Part shown: in pieces, positions 32,484 to 32,504 of the stretch
Layout: every line of letters begins with the position of its first letter
Numbering within the stretch: the first letter of the stretch is position 1
NCBI GenBank assembly: GCA_030532905.1
Contig: JAUNKE010000025.1
Coordinates: forward strand, 1 to 32,504
From: Peptostreptococcaceae bacterium
Lineage (GTDB): Bacteria; Bacillota; Clostridia; Peptostreptococcales; Filifactoraceae
DNA length: 32,504 nucleotides
Direction: 5' to 3'
The notes under the pieces: generated by a model
Seen by the model: only the letters and a program-made list of their open reading frames with translations
Told to the model about the DNA's origin: nothing
The model's database searches: none
Program-made: the position numbers and the translations under genes

Positions 32484-32504
32484 AACTTCTATAAGTTATT
32501 TTTT
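32484..32504 (+). terminator. Weak terminator after the NhaC-like gene
   Basis: AACTT (32484-32488) and AAGTT (32493-32497) form a 5-bp stem with a 4-base loop, followed by ATTTTTT up to the window edge. The stem is short and may extend outside. Confidence 0.45.

Overview
The window looks like chromosomal DNA of a low-to-mid GC, Gram-positive, anaerobic clostridium-like bacterium (Clostridia/Tissierellia grade). The evidence is a SCIFF-type radical SAM maturase (a family typical of Clostridia), AAGGAG-type ribosome sites, an Mbl/MreB plus MurA pair, class 1B dihydroorotate dehydrogenase (PyrD with PyrK), a cobalamin riboswitch and a BlaI/M56 repressor-protease pair. No rRNA, tRNA, CRISPR array or complete insertion sequence was seen. 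Species cannot be named from the sequence alone.

Layout. 1-9401: a DUF1643 protein and a MATE exporter on the minus strand; a murA-mreB cell-envelope operon; a ybaK/EbsC - SCIFF maturase - AI-2E-family transporter operon; and a second MATE exporter on the plus strand. 9564-17041: two proteins of unknown function and a complete UMP-synthesis operon in the order pyrB-C-F-K-D-E (minus strand), with one of the unknown genes as its last cistron. The pyr operon has a consensus promoter and a short leader that resembles a PyrR-binding loop overlapping the pyrB ribosome site. 17321-22640 (plus): a cobalamin riboswitch with its own terminator, followed by a five-gene Opp/Dpp/Nik-type ABC importer (lipoprotein, two permeases, two ATPases).

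22784-28321: accessory-looking region with a large lipoprotein, a 70-residue two-helix membrane protein and a divergent regulatory unit. In that unit, BlaI-like and M56 protease genes face a small membrane-anchored protein gene, and both promoters carry a 12-bp palindrome between -35 and -10. Behind it lie about 325 bp of G/T-rich mosaic repeats, a 68-residue secreted-type small protein and a cluster of short repeats that contain micro-ORFs. 28677-32504: hpt, a YkpA/YbiT-like ABC-F ATPase whose second nucleotide site is degenerate, a RelE-type toxin-antitoxin pair, and a half-length NhaC-like antiporter at the right edge.

How the parts fit: the pyr operon (de novo UMP) and hpt (purine salvage) supply nucleotides; murA/mreB build the wall. 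The importer is inferred to be switched off by B12, so it probably brings in cobalt, a corrinoid or a B12-related substrate. The most novel-looking items are the BlaI/M56 unit with an operator-defined target and no beta-lactam sensor domain, the B12-controlled Opp-type importer, the PyrR-like loop over the pyrB ribosome site, and the two repeat clusters around the small secreted-type gene.
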